Part shown: positions 1 to 7,494 of the stretch, piece after piece
Numbering within the stretch: the first letter of the stretch is position 1
Layout: the number at the start of each line of letters is the position of its first letter
NCBI GenBank assembly: GCA_045114455.1
Contig: JBGUKN010000024.1
Location: forward strand, 56,523 to 120,522
Direction of reading: 5' to 3'
DNA length: 64,000 bases
Source of the DNA: UBA1732 sp045114455
Lineage (GTDB): Bacteria > Verrucomicrobiota > Lentisphaeria > Victivallales > UBA1829
Made by a program: the position numbers and the translations under genes
Notes under the pieces: generated by a model
What the model was told of the DNA's origin: nothing
Database searches by the model: none
What the model saw: the letters and a program-made list of their open reading frames with translations, nothing else

Positions 1-1239
1 CGGGATACCGCCGGACGAAACGCCGACCTTGCGCTGATGCCGGTCGGGCTCCAGAGCGGCCGCACCTTCCTTTCCCGGGCGGACGGCGAGCAGGTCGCGG
101 GTGCGGGCGACTTCGGCAGACATTTCTATTTTGACACGCAGGTCAACGATCCGCGCTCCAACCTCAGGCGTACCGACTGGAACAATCCGGCATTCTCGGA
201 AAAGGAAACGGAAGTCAATGAGACCATCGGCGGCGTCAACAATGTGATCAATCTCGGTCAGTATCACGACAATGAAAACCGGACGGATCCCGCGTATGCC
301 GGCAACAGCTCCATTTCCACGGCGTACATCCGGCACGGCCAGATGCAGTCCCTGTGGGAGCTTGGCGCCATCCACCGCGGCGCACCGTGGCAGACGATCA
401 ACCTGAAGTGCGCCGCCGCCCAGGGGACCCGCATGGACCGTTACGATTACGGCGACGGGCACCTGCTGGACCAGGTCGCGCTCGCCCGCAGCACCGAAAA
501 CGTCAACGATTATGTCATCGGCCAGATCAACCTGAACTGCGTGGCGACGTTCGGCGGCAGCAGCGCCCCGTTCGCCTTCAAGTCCCTCTTCATTGATTTC
601 CCGGTTTTCCGCTCCTTTGCCGCAATGAACGACGGCCGTGCGGAGGGCGGCACGATCAAGGGCGATTCCGTCGACTCGGACAAGACCGGCAATATGGACG
701 CCGACTCCTTTGCCAAGGATCTTTCCGAAGCCGTCACCTATGCGATTTCGAAGGGGAACTATCTCCGCCGCACGGCGGTCTTCCCCACTTCCTATCCCTC
801 CTCCGACCAGATGGAGAAGATCATTCCGTCGAACGTGCCGGATGCGCAGGCAGAGGAGATCTTCAGCCGCGTGGTGAACCTGCTGAAATGGAACAAGCAG
901 CAGACCAAGCGCGCGACTATCCTCGTGCTGGCGCAGACGATCAAGGACGTCGGCGGCGCTTCGCTTGAAAAGGTCCTGTCCGACAAGGACGTGGACGTCA
1001 TGCGCGACTCCGGGTTCCAGTCGTTCGAGTCGACGAGCAAGAACACCGGCGGTTCGACCATGACGGCCGACAAGGTCCGTTCGACCTACAAAAAGCGCAG
1101 CGTCGCGTTCAAGCAGTACGACAACTTCTACGACGAGATCACGGGCGAGGCGAAGATCATCGTCCGTCTCGAGTGGGACGAGTCGGCAAACGATAACAAC
1201 GGTGCATGGAAAGTTACGAGGAAAGAATATGCGGAATAA
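1..1239 (+). CDS. Large pilus-associated (PilX-like / Verru_Chthon cassette A-like) protein, 3' part
   Basis: The reading frame is open from base 1, so the gene starts upstream and only the last 412 codons are visible. The fragment has no membrane segment. It contains NDPRSN near the start, then WELGAIHRGAPWQTI, then a GDGHLLDQVAL block leading to GQINLN. This order (DPR.N, then ELG.hhG.PW, then D.LLD, then G.iNLN) matches what I recall of the very large pilus assembly proteins that PVC bacteria encode beside pseudopilins. That assignment is from memory and not a search. A pseudopilin gene lies two genes downstream, which fits. The stop overlaps the next start by 11 bases, so the genes are probably translationally coupled. 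The true size and N-terminus cannot be seen here. Confidence 0.6.
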   Translation, partial: RDTAGRNADLALMPVGLQSGRTFLSRADGEQVAGAGDFGRHFYFDTQVNDPRSNLRRTDWNNPAFSEKETEVNETIGGVNNVINLGQYHDNENRTDPAYAGNSSISTAYIRHGQMQSLWELGAIHRGAPWQTINLKCAAAQGTRMDRYDYGDGHLLDQVALARSTENVNDYVIGQINLNCVATFGGSSAPFAFKSLFIDFPVFRSFAAMNDGRAEGGTIKGDSVDSDKTGNMDADSFAKDLSEAVTYAISKGNYLRRTAVFPTSYPSSDQMEKIIPSNVPDAQAEEIFSRVVNLLKWNKQQTKRATILVLAQTIKDVGGASLEKVLSDKDVDVMRDSGFQSFESTSKNTGGSTMTADKVRSTYKKRSVAFKQYDNFYDEITGEAKIIVRLEWDESANDNNGAWKVTRKEYAE

Positions 1240-1963
1240 TCACTTTTTCAAAACACAGATCCTGCTGGCAGCCCTGGCCGCGACCCTGATCGCCCCGGTC
1301 AGCGTGTTCACCCAGCAGAAGACCGCCGCCCGGACCGCAGCCTCCATCAAGGACAGCGACATCTATGTCCCGGAGAAGGTCCTGGAACCCTCCTACACCA
1401 AAAAGGAAGCTTCCGACCTCCTGAAGGAGTACATCGACGCGTTCGGCGACTCCGACATGCCGCGTACCTACGAGGCTTTCGCCAGGGATCCCGACAAGTA
1501 CAAGCGCATCGGGACCCGCCAGCTCAAGGCCTCCCTGGGCAATCTCTACAACTACATTTTCGACTCCACCGCCAAGGTCGGCAGCTCCGGCACGGTTCCG
1601 GTCAGTGCCGAGCTCATGGAGGTCACGGAGGCCAAGGATACCTGGTTCAGGAATCTCTACAACAAGGCACTTGAGCTGAACGAGTCCGCGAAAATGATGG
1701 ACAACGCCATCCGCCTGAAGAACGCCACGATGTACACGCAGGCCACGAAAGCCTACACCGAGAAGCTCGACGAGCTGGAAAAGTTCGCCAAGAAGCCGGA
1801 ACGCCTTGACAACGCCGCGCTCGCGCGGCTCAAGGAGGCCAACAGAGCCAAACGCAAGGCCGACTACATCGCCCAGCGCAAGCAGCAGATACTGGAGCAG
1901 GAAGCCGCCGCGCAACGGGCTATCGAAGAGGAGCAGAAGAAATCTTCCTCCAAAAAGAAATAA
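1229..1963 (+). CDS. Exported helical protein of the pilus cassette, unknown function
   Basis: A 244-residue product. I chose ATG 1229 over the upstream ATG at 1202 because a GAGG Shine-Dalgarno sits at 1218-1221 and because MRNNHFFKTQILLAALAATL starts a good signal peptide (two Asn, one Arg, one Lys, then a hydrophobic core). After about residue 25 the protein is charged and helical. The C-terminal 60 residues are Lys/Arg/Glu/Gln-rich and end in a lysine tail, suggesting a coiled coil. No known domain is recognised. It lies between the large pilus-associated protein (11-base overlap) and the pseudopilin (24-base gap), so a structural or chaperone role in the same secretion or pilus machine is plausible but unproven. 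Confidence 0.75.
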   Translation: MRNNHFFKTQILLAALAATLIAPVSVFTQQKTAARTAASIKDSDIYVPEKVLEPSYTKKEASDLLKEYIDAFGDSDMPRTYEAFARDPDKYKRIGTRQLKASLGNLYNYIFDSTAKVGSSGTVPVSAELMEVTEAKDTWFRNLYNKALELNESAKMMDNAIRLKNATMYTQATKAYTEKLDELEKFAKKPERLDNAALARLKEANRAKRKADYIAQRKQQILEQEAAAQRAIEEEQKKSSSKKK

Positions 1964-1987
1964 CCTCATCCCACCGGGAGACACGAT

Positions 1988-2638
1988 ATGAGACAACATG
2001 CAGCCAGGCCATTCACGCTGATCGAACTGATCGCGGTCATGGGAGTGATGATCCTCCTCGCCGCGATCGCGATTCCGGCTTACAGCTCGCTTTTCTCCAG
2101 CCGCAAGACCACGCTCGCTGCGAACCAGCTGAACGGTGCGGTCATGGAAGCCCGCGCGCACGCCGTCTCCGCCAAAGTCTACACCGCGCTGATCTTCGTG
2201 AAAGACAAAACGGCCGACAAGGGCTACAAGAGTTTCCGCATGGCGGAAGTCTACCACGACTCCGACACGGATAATTCCTCCTACAAATGGCGCCGCTGGG
2301 CCCCCGGGACCGCGTTCGTGCTCCTGCCTGAAAACACCATGATCCCCGAAGGCAGCAGCAACCTCGGCACCACGTCCGGCGGTTCGGAAGGCCATGTGGG
2401 ATCGGGCAATCTCCCGAAGATTTCCGACCTCTCCTCGGAGAGCGGCATTTCCAGCGAAAGCGCGCCTGCCATCGTGTTCAAGCCGAACGGCCAGCTCGCG
2501 GGAACGGGCGACAAGAACGTCGTGGTGCGGTTCGTGGAGACCAACCGGTACGAGGCGAACCAGAGCCAGACGCCGAAACTCCCGCTGAACATCAACTGGC
2601 TGACCTGCAAGACCAAATTCCTGGATGCCGTGCAGTAA
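1988..2638 (+). CDS. Type II/IV pseudopilin (GspH-like) with prepilin signal
   Basis: A 216-residue protein with a class III prepilin N-terminus: a short basic leader (MRQHAARP), then FTLIEL and a hydrophobic helix to about residue 35. The conserved Glu at +5 of the mature protein is present. The residue before the cleavage site is Pro rather than the usual Gly. The rest is a globular, mostly polar domain with Gly/Ser-rich loops, as in GspH-type minor pseudopilins. The product should be processed and methylated by a prepilin peptidase, which is not in this window. The start follows a GGGAG at 1976-1980. It is probably one operon with the two genes before it and the kinase after it (28-base gap). 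Confidence 0.88.
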   Translation: MRQHAARPFTLIELIAVMGVMILLAAIAIPAYSSLFSSRKTTLAANQLNGAVMEARAHAVSAKVYTALIFVKDKTADKGYKSFRMAEVYHDSDTDNSSYKWRRWAPGTAFVLLPENTMIPEGSSNLGTTSGGSEGHVGSGNLPKISDLSSESGISSESAPAIVFKPNGQLAGTGDKNVVVRFVETNRYEANQSQTPKLPLNINWLTCKTKFLDAVQ

Positions 2639-2666
2639 TACCCCCAATTCAGGAGAATGACACAGT

Positions 2667-4964
2667 ATGCGTTTCCAATGTTCATCCTGCGGCAGGATCG
2701 TAGCCGTTGACGATATCGACGCCGGCATCATGGTGCAGTGCGGCCACTGCGGCAGCGTGGTGCAGGTTCCGCCGACCCGCCTTTCCCGCGGCTCCGTGAT
2801 CGCCGACTTCATCATACGCCGCGCCATCGGGCAGGGCGGCATGGGCACGGTGTACCTGTCCCACCAGATCACGCTCGACCGTCCCGCGGCATTGAAGATC
2901 CTCGCCGAATCCTACACGAACAACGCCGAATTCGTGGCGCTCTTCATCAAGGAGGCCCGCGCGGCCGCCAAGCTGAACCATCCGCATATCGTCCAGGCAT
3001 ACGCCGTGGGCGAGGACGACGGCCTGCTGTATTTCGCCATGGAGAACATCGACGGCGAGACCATGAAGGACGTGCTGGAACGCGAGGGCGCGATCCCCGT
3101 GGACCAGGCGCTGAACGTGATCCAGCAGATCGCCGAGGCGCTGAACTACGCCTGGGTCGAGCAGAAACTCATCCACTGCGACATCAAGCCCGACAACATC
3201 ATGCTCACCTCCACCGGACGCGCCAAGCTGGCCGACCTTGGTCTCGCCCGCGTGACCGGAGACATGAGCGACGCCGATGACGATGAAGTCATGGGCACGC
3301 CGCAGTACATCAGCCCCGAGGCCCTCACCGGCGCGCCGATGGACACCCGCAGCGACATCTACAGCCTCGGCGCCACGTTCTACCAGTTCGTCACCGGACG
3401 CCTTGCCTTCGACGGCTCCACCGCCGCCGAAATCGCGAAGAAGCACCTCACCGAGCCGCTGATCCCGCCGCGTTCCGTGAACAAGGACATCCCCGAAAGC
3501 GTTTCCCGGATCATCATGAAAATGATGGCGAAGAACCCCGCCATGCGCTATCAGGATGCTTCCGAACTGATCGACGACCTCCGCAACGCCCGCCGCGGCA
3601 AGCTCGCCGGGCCGGCGACCGAGTCCGAGATACTCAACGGCGGGGGCAAGCCCGCGTCGCATGTGGCGCGCCCGGTCGGCGGCGGCACCGTGCTCGCTTC
3701 GGCAGCCGACCACCAGAACGACCGCGCCCGCAATATTTACAACCTGAAAAAACGCCAGCAGGACGAAGCGCGCAAGACGCGCGTCATGATCCTGATCGCC
3801 GGTCTCGTCCTGCTCGTTTCCCTCGTCGCCGCCGGAATCCTGTTCTATTTCAACAACGCCAAGGCGCGCGAAGAACGCGCCCGCAAGGAGGCCGCCGAGG
3901 CCGCCGAACGCGAACTCCAGCGCGACACCCCGATGACGCTCGCCGTCGACGAGATCGTGGCGTTCTCCCGCGCGAACCCCACGGACAAGCGCGGCCTGCT
4001 GGACAAGTGCGAAGCCTTCATCGCCAAAAACTTCCAGCCGACGAAACCGAAGGAGGACCAGGCGCTGATGACGTTCCGCGCGATCTTCCAGGAGGTCGAC
4101 GAAAGCATGATGACCTCTACGCGCGACCTCGAATCCCGCAAACTCCGCAAGCTCATCGCCCAGCGCAGGGACGACGCCGAGGCCGCAGAAGAGGCGCGCC
4201 GCCGCGCCGAACAGGCCGCCGAGGACAAGCGCAAGGCCGACGAGTACGCCCGGCAGGCCGACCAGCTCCGCAAGGAGCAGAGCGCCCGCACCGCCCAGGA
4301 GCTTGCGGAACGCCTCGTCCGCGAGAAGGAATACTTTGCCGGACGCATGATCGACCAGACGCGCCACGATCATCTGGACCGCGCGGAAAAGGATTACGCC
4401 GACTGGTTCCAGAACCTCGACCGCCACGCGCAGGACTCCGACGAAGCCGTCGCCGAAGTCGCGCGTCCGTACCGCGACTGGGCTCGGATCGTGCTTGACG
4501 ACATCGCGGGGGCGAAGGCCATCCGCGAGAACACCTACAACGGCAACACCATTCTCGCCGATACCCAGATCGGATACGGTCCGTCCGGCATCTGCCGCGT
4601 GCGGTCCATCAACAACGGCATCGTGAAGGCCGTCATGGTCGACGGCAAGCTGTTCCAGTTCGATTTCGACGAACTGCCGCTCAAACAGCGGCTCGTGCTC
4701 CTGAAGAAGGGCGCGGGCGAGGCCGGGCATGCCGACGCGCTGTATTTCTATCTGCTGCTTTACGGCGATTTCGCCGGCGCGAAGGAGATCGTTGCGGACG
4801 ACGACGAAGCGAAGAAGATCGCGGACTACGTCATCGCGAGCTATTTCAAATATGCGCTTGAAAACGCGGACGAGAAGACGCTGGATGAACTCAAGGCCAA
4901 ATACGGCACGATGCGTGAATTCCGGAACGCGCTTTCCGCACGGAACAGGCAAACCAATCCCTGA
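2667..4964 (+). CDS. Membrane Ser/Thr protein kinase with N-terminal zinc ribbon
   Basis: A 765-residue Hanks-type kinase. Residues 5-28 form a CxxC-CxxC zinc ribbon. The kinase domain spans about 45-310: glycine loop IGQGGMGTV (54-62), ATP lysine K77, catalytic HCD at 170-172 with D172, DLG at 190-192, then GTPQYISPE. The Arg of the canonical HRD is Cys171, so this is a non-RD kinase, which usually does not need activation-loop phosphorylation. A single transmembrane helix lies near 374-395, followed by a long Arg/Glu/Ala-rich coiled coil (about 400-570) and a C-terminal domain rich in Ala and Asp. It is transcribed with the pseudopilin cassette, so its signal may concern that envelope machine. 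The substrate is unknown. Confidence 0.93.
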   Translation: MRFQCSSCGRIVAVDDIDAGIMVQCGHCGSVVQVPPTRLSRGSVIADFIIRRAIGQGGMGTVYLSHQITLDRPAALKILAESYTNNAEFVALFIKEARAAAKLNHPHIVQAYAVGEDDGLLYFAMENIDGETMKDVLEREGAIPVDQALNVIQQIAEALNYAWVEQKLIHCDIKPDNIMLTSTGRAKLADLGLARVTGDMSDADDDEVMGTPQYISPEALTGAPMDTRSDIYSLGATFYQFVTGRLAFDGSTAAEIAKKHLTEPLIPPRSVNKDIPESVSRIIMKMMAKNPAMRYQDASELIDDLRNARRGKLAGPATESEILNGGGKPASHVARPVGGGTVLASAADHQNDRARNIYNLKKRQQDEARKTRVMILIAGLVLLVSLVAAGILFYFNNAKAREERARKEAAEAAERELQRDTPMTLAVDEIVAFSRANPTDKRGLLDKCEAFIAKNFQPTKPKEDQALMTFRAIFQEVDESMMTSTRDLESRKLRKLIAQRRDDAEAAEEARRRAEQAAEDKRKADEYARQADQLRKEQSARTAQELAERLVREKEYFAGRMIDQTRHDHLDRAEKDYADWFQNLDRHAQDSDEAVAEVARPYRDWARIVLDDIAGAKAIRENTYNGNTILADTQIGYGPSGICRVRSINNGIVKAVMVDGKLFQFDFDELPLKQRLVLLKKGAGEAGHADALYFYLLLYGDFAGAKEIVADDDEAKKIADYVIASYFKYALENADEKTLDELKAKYGTMREFRNALSARNRQTNP

Positions 4965-4990
4965 ATCGAACTTGGGGGTAACGATATATC

Positions 4991-5356
4991 ATGAAGATTA
5001 CAGAAGACATTGTCAAAGCGCTGCACGCCTGCATCGCGGACGGCTATGATTCCGTCACCGATTTCGCCAACTGCGCCAACGTCAGCGCGAACACCATTTC
5101 CAAATACATGCGGCGCGAAACCGAGGTCATGCAGAAGGATACCTGGGAGAAACTGTATCCCCTTCTCACGGCCTATCTTCCCAAGGACGGCGACAAGGTC
5201 AAGTACGAGATCGAAATGACTGCCGACCAGAAGATCCTGCTGGATGCGTTCGACAGCCTGCCGCCGGACGTCCAGAGCCAGAAGCTCATGGAGATTATCC
5301 AGCTCGCCAAAAAGCATCTGGCCGCCGTCGAGGCCGCGAAAAACGCCGCCGACTGA
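4991..5356 (+). CDS. Small helix-turn-helix (XRE-like) protein
   Basis: A 121-residue cytosolic protein. Residues 5-45 read as a helix-turn-helix: VTDFANCANVSANTISKYM has the spacing of an XRE/Cro-type recognition helix. The second half (LLDAFDSLPPDVQSQKLMEI) is an amphipathic helical tail, typical of small regulators that dimerise. It starts 26 bases after the kinase stop and ends 7 bases before the pseudouridine synthase, so it is probably in the same transcript. It could regulate the kinase/pilin cassette, or be a general small regulator. Nothing in the sequence identifies its operator. Confidence 0.75.
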   Translation: MKITEDIVKALHACIADGYDSVTDFANCANVSANTISKYMRRETEVMQKDTWEKLYPLLTAYLPKDGDKVKYEIEMTADQKILLDAFDSLPPDVQSQKLMEIIQLAKKHLAAVEAAKNAAD

Positions 5357-5363
5357 TCCTTTG

Positions 5364-6101
5364 ATGCCGGATCCCGATCCCAATCCCAACCTCACGAAGT
5401 TTCTGGCGGCCTCCGGCGCCGCATCCAGACGGCATTCCGCCGAACTCGTCAAGGCCGGGCATGTGTCCGTAAACGGCGAAGTCTGCACCGACCCATCCGT
5501 CCGCATCGGGCCTGATGACCGCGTGTCGCTGGACGGAAAGGATATCGAACCTGTCCGCACATTTGTCTATGTCATGCTCCATAAGCCGCGCGGCTATGTG
5601 TGCACCTCGGAAGACCCCCATGCCCCGAAAAAGGCCCTGGACCTGATCCGTATTCCCGGCGTCCGCCTCGTTTCCGCGGGGCGCCTTGATAAGAACAGCG
5701 AGGGGCTGATCCTCTTCTCCAATGACGGCGCCTGGATCGAAAAACTCACGCATCCGCGCCACGGCACGCGCAAGACCTATCAGGTCACGACCGACCGCCC
5801 CCTTTCCCCCGCCGACATCCGGCTCCTGACCACTTCCGGCGTGCAGGACGACGGCGAAACGCTCCGCGCTCTTTCCATCCGCGCCGAAGCACCGGGCCGC
5901 TATGTTTTCGTCCTCGGCGAGGGAAAAAACCGCGAAATCCGCCGCATGCTGGAATCGCTCGGAAACCGCACGCGCAGGCTCAAACGCATTGCGGTCGGCG
6001 GGCTTCGTCTTGGCGGGCTCCCGATGGGACAATGGCGCAAGCTCACTCCAGCTGAAGCTCAGCTTGCACTTACTTCCCGGAAACCTGTCCCCCGTGCCTG
6101 A
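5364..6101 (+). CDS. Pseudouridine synthase, RsuA/RluB family
   Basis: A 245-residue rRNA pseudouridine synthase. The start ATG 5364 lies 7 bases after the preceding stop; longer in-frame versions would run through the HTH gene. It has an N-terminal S4-like RNA-binding segment (residues 8-55, LTKFLAASGAASRRHSAELV), then the catalytic domain with GRLDKNSEGLILFSNDG, which carries the catalytic Asp. RKTYQV and NREIRRMLESLG are the usual family blocks. The length and S4 domain fit RluB (23S), RsuA (16S) or RluE-type enzymes, and I cannot choose among them. The stop codon TGA (6099-6101) lies inside the first copy of the hairpin repeat, so the last residues PVPRA are partly encoded by the repeat. 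Confidence 0.93.
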   Translation: MPDPDPNPNLTKFLAASGAASRRHSAELVKAGHVSVNGEVCTDPSVRIGPDDRVSLDGKDIEPVRTFVYVMLHKPRGYVCTSEDPHAPKKALDLIRIPGVRLVSAGRLDKNSEGLILFSNDGAWIEKLTHPRHGTRKTYQVTTDRPLSPADIRLLTTSGVQDDGETLRALSIRAEAPGRYVFVLGEGKNREIRRMLESLGNRTRRLKRIAVGGLRLGGLPMGQWRKLTPAEAQLALTSRKPVPRA

Positions 6102-6115
6102 GCGAAGCCAGGCAC
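6094..6115. repeat. Hairpin repeat A, copy 1
   Basis: Arms GTGCCTG and CAGGCAC pair perfectly around the 8-base core AGCGAAGC. The core itself contains GCGAAGC, known as an unusually stable mini-hairpin. The repeat overlaps the stop codon of the pseudouridine synthase gene. Confidence 0.9.
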
Positions 6116-6121
6116 TACTTA

Positions 6122-6136
6122 ACACACTCTGTGTGT
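6122..6136. repeat. Hairpin repeat B-like, ACACAC/GTGTGT version
   Basis: A six-base perfect inverted repeat with loop TCT. It follows repeat A copy 1 and overlaps the start of copy 2 by two bases. It occupies the position that a GGAGGC/GCCTCC hairpin has at the other sites. Confidence 0.7.
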
Positions 6137-6156
6137 GCCTGAGCGAAGCCATGCAC
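6135..6156. repeat. Hairpin repeat A, copy 2
   Basis: Arms GTGCCTG and CATGCAC around core AGCGAAGC. One arm position is mismatched; otherwise it has the same 7-8-7 layout as copy 1. Confidence 0.85.
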
Positions 6157-6162
6157 TACTTG

Positions 6163-6177
6163 ACACACTCCGTGTGT
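6163..6177. repeat. Hairpin repeat B-like, second ACACAC/GTGTGT version
   Basis: Arms ACACAC and GTGTGT with loop TCC. It follows repeat A copy 2 and overlaps the start of copy 3, so the A and B units alternate here. Confidence 0.7.
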
Positions 6178-6197
6178 GCGCGAGCGTAGCCGCGCAC
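6176..6197. repeat. Hairpin repeat A, copy 3
   Basis: Arms GTGCGCG and CGCGCAC pair perfectly. The core AGCGTAGC differs from copy 1 by one base. Confidence 0.88.
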
Positions 6198-6228
6198 TGC
6201 CCGACACACCGCAAGCGGTACTGATACA

Positions 6229-6250
6229 GTGCTCTGCTTCGCGAGAGCAC
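6229..6250. repeat. Hairpin repeat A, copy 4 (inverted)
   Basis: Arms GTGCTCT and AGAGCAC pair perfectly. The core GCTTCGCG is the reverse complement of CGCGAAGC, so this copy points the other way. Confidence 0.88.
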
Positions 6251-6267
6251 GCATCACAGCGAAAATC

Positions 6268-6289
6268 GTGCCTGAGCGTAGCCGGGCAC
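6268..6289. repeat. Hairpin repeat A, copy 5
   Basis: Arms GTGCCTG and CGGGCAC around core AGCGTAGC, with one G-T type pair in the stem. It is followed after 8 bases by two tandem GGAGGCG hairpins. Confidence 0.88.
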
Positions 6290-6297
6290 TACTTGGT

Positions 6298-6313
6298 GGA
6301 GGCGTTCGCCTCC
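6298..6313. repeat. Hairpin repeat B, GGAGGCG/CGCCTCC, first of two
   Basis: Perfect seven-base inverted repeat with loop TT. The same 16 bases recur at 6318-6333 after a 4-base spacer. Confidence 0.88.
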
Positions 6314-6317
6314 CAGT

Positions 6318-6341
6318 GGAGGCGTTCGCCTCCCTTTTTTC
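6318..6341 (+). terminator. Rho-independent terminator formed by the second B hairpin
   Basis: GGAGGCG/CGCCTCC stem (6318-6333), one C, then a run of six T and a second T run further on. It is well placed to end the transcript of the pseudouridine synthase gene ahead of tRNA-Asp. A repeat unit has apparently become the terminator. Confidence 0.75.
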
Positions 6342-6362
6342 GTATTTTTTTCCGGTTTCAGT

Positions 6363-6391
6363 TTGCATTTTTCAGCCACGGGGTGTATATT
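6363..6391 (+). promoter_or_regulatory. Promoter of tRNA-Asp
   Basis: TTGCAT (6363-6368), 17-base spacer ending GGTG, TATATT (6386-6391), placing a start site about 15 bases before the mature tRNA. Confidence 0.75.
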
Positions 6392-6412
6392 AAGTTTCAT
6401 GCAAGAAATTGC

Positions 6413-6489
6413 GGGGGCGTAGCTCAACTGGTTAGAGTGCCACCCTGTCACGGTGGATGTTGCGGGTTCGAATCCCGTCGCTCTCGCCA
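6413..6489 (+). tRNA. tRNA-Asp (GTC)
   Basis: A full cloverleaf: acceptor GGGGGCG with CGCTCTC (two G-T pairs), D arm GCTC/GAGT, anticodon stem CCACC/GGTGG with anticodon GTC at 6447-6449, T arm GCGGG-TTCGAAT-CCCGT, discriminator G, and an encoded CCA (6487-6489). The anticodon reads Asp codons GAC and GAU. It has its own promoter, and its terminator overlaps the 3' CCA. Confidence 0.97.
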
Positions 6490-6525
6490 TTTTTGTATCT
6501 GCACAGTACAAAATGGCGTTTTTTT
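6486..6525 (+). terminator. Terminator overlapping the tRNA-Asp 3' end
   Basis: GCCATTTTTGTA (6486-6497) pairs with TACAAAATGGC (6507-6517) with one bulged T, followed by G and seven T. The 5' arm includes the discriminator base and CCA of the tRNA. Confidence 0.8.
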
Positions 6526-6538
6526 ATGTCTTGAATCC

Positions 6539-6560
6539 GTGCCGTCGCGAAGCACGGCAC
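6539..6560. repeat. Hairpin repeat A, copy 6
   Basis: Arms GTGCCGT and ACGGCAC pair perfectly around core CGCGAAGC. A B hairpin follows 9 bases later (6570-6584). Confidence 0.9.
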
Positions 6561-6569
6561 AACCGCAGC

Positions 6570-6584
6570 GGAGGCACTGCCTCC
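6570..6584. repeat. Hairpin repeat B, GGAGGCA/TGCCTCC
   Basis: Perfect seven-base inverted repeat with a one-base loop, 12 bases before the start of the xerD-type gene. It would fold in the 5' leader of that mRNA. Confidence 0.85.
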
Positions 6585-6595
6585 CCGGGGGGCGC

Positions 6596-7492
6596 ATGGA
6601 AAAGATCCTTCAACATTTCATCGGCTATCTGACGGCCGAACGCGGCCTCAGCCGGAATTCCACCGCCGCCTATTCCTCCGACCTCGAAGACTATGTCCAC
6701 TGGCTTCGCGCGCAGGGCATCGAGTCGTTCGACGCCGCCGGACGCGATGCGATCATCGACTACCTCGAATACTGCCGCGACGAGCGCACACTGGAGACAG
6801 TCAGCATCGCGCGCCGTCTGGTCGCGATCAAGATCCTGTACCGCTATCTTTTCCGCGAACGCCTGATCGCCGCGGACGTGACGGACGTGATGGATTCGCC
6901 GAAATTCTGGCGCATCCTGCCGGATTTCCTGAATGTGGCAGAGGTCGACGCCCTGCTCAACGCGTTTCCCGTGAAGGCGCAGGACCCGCTCGCGATCCGC
7001 AACCGCTGCATCCTGGAGCTGCTGTATTCCTGCGGGCTCCGCGTCAGCGAATGCGTGAACCTGCGTTTCGGCTCCGTCCGCTTTGACGAACGCACCATCC
7101 GTGTGCTCGGCAAGGGCTCCAAGGAACGCATCGTGCCGATGGGCGACGCCGCGATCCGCCAGCTGAAACGCTATCTGGAGAAAGCCCGGCCCGAACTCGC
7201 CGGGGACGGAACCGCGCCCCAGCTTTTCCTGTCCAACCACGGCCGCAAGCTCGACCGCGAACGCATCTGGATGGTCGTGAAGGAGGCCGCGCGCATCGCC
7301 GGGATCACGAAGAACATCCACCCTCACACGCTCCGGCATTCCTTCGCCAGCCATCTGCTCGAAAACGGCGCCGACCTGCGCGTGATCCAGGAGATGCTCG
7401 GGCATGCCGACATCAGCACCACGCAGATCTACACGCACGTCGACGAGAACCGCCTGCTCGGCGTCTTCAACAAGTTCCACCCGAGAGCCTGA
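6596..7492 (+). CDS. xerD: Tyrosine site-specific recombinase, XerD type
   Basis: A 298-residue protein, the usual Xer length. The N-terminal SAM-like DNA-binding domain (2-90) includes FIGYLTAERGLSRNSTAAY. The catalytic domain carries the full set R149 (GLRVSE), H244 and R247 (HPHTLRHSF), H270 (LGHADIS) and the nucleophile Y279 (QIYTHV), plus the beta-hairpin GKGSKERIVPMG with the active-site Lys. It should act with a partner Xer protein at dif to resolve chromosome dimers. XerC versus XerD is a judgement from the N-terminal style. ATG 6596 is chosen because the frame upstream runs through the tRNA and the repeats. No insertion-element features flank it, so it looks like the housekeeping enzyme. 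The apbE gene starts 2 bases downstream. Confidence 0.92.
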   Translation: MEKILQHFIGYLTAERGLSRNSTAAYSSDLEDYVHWLRAQGIESFDAAGRDAIIDYLEYCRDERTLETVSIARRLVAIKILYRYLFRERLIAADVTDVMDSPKFWRILPDFLNVAEVDALLNAFPVKAQDPLAIRNRCILELLYSCGLRVSECVNLRFGSVRFDERTIRVLGKGSKERIVPMGDAAIRQLKRYLEKARPELAGDGTAPQLFLSNHGRKLDRERIWMVVKEAARIAGITKNIHPHTLRHSFASHLLENGADLRVIQEMLGHADISTTQIYTHVDENRLLGVFNKFHPRA

Positions 7493-7494
7493 TT

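Noticed and set aside
6094..6334. Possible CRISPR array
   Set aside because: The repeats are self-complementary hairpins with variable arms, uneven spacing and both orientations. There are no uniform spacers and no cas genes.
6176..6595. N-terminal extension of the xerD-type protein
   Set aside because: The frame stays open upstream only by chance through repeats and tRNA-Asp. ATG 6596 gives the normal Xer length and N-terminus.
6596..7492. Integrase of a mobile element
   Set aside because: No attachment-site duplication, cargo or phage genes are seen near tRNA-Asp, and the protein has housekeeping Xer length and motifs.
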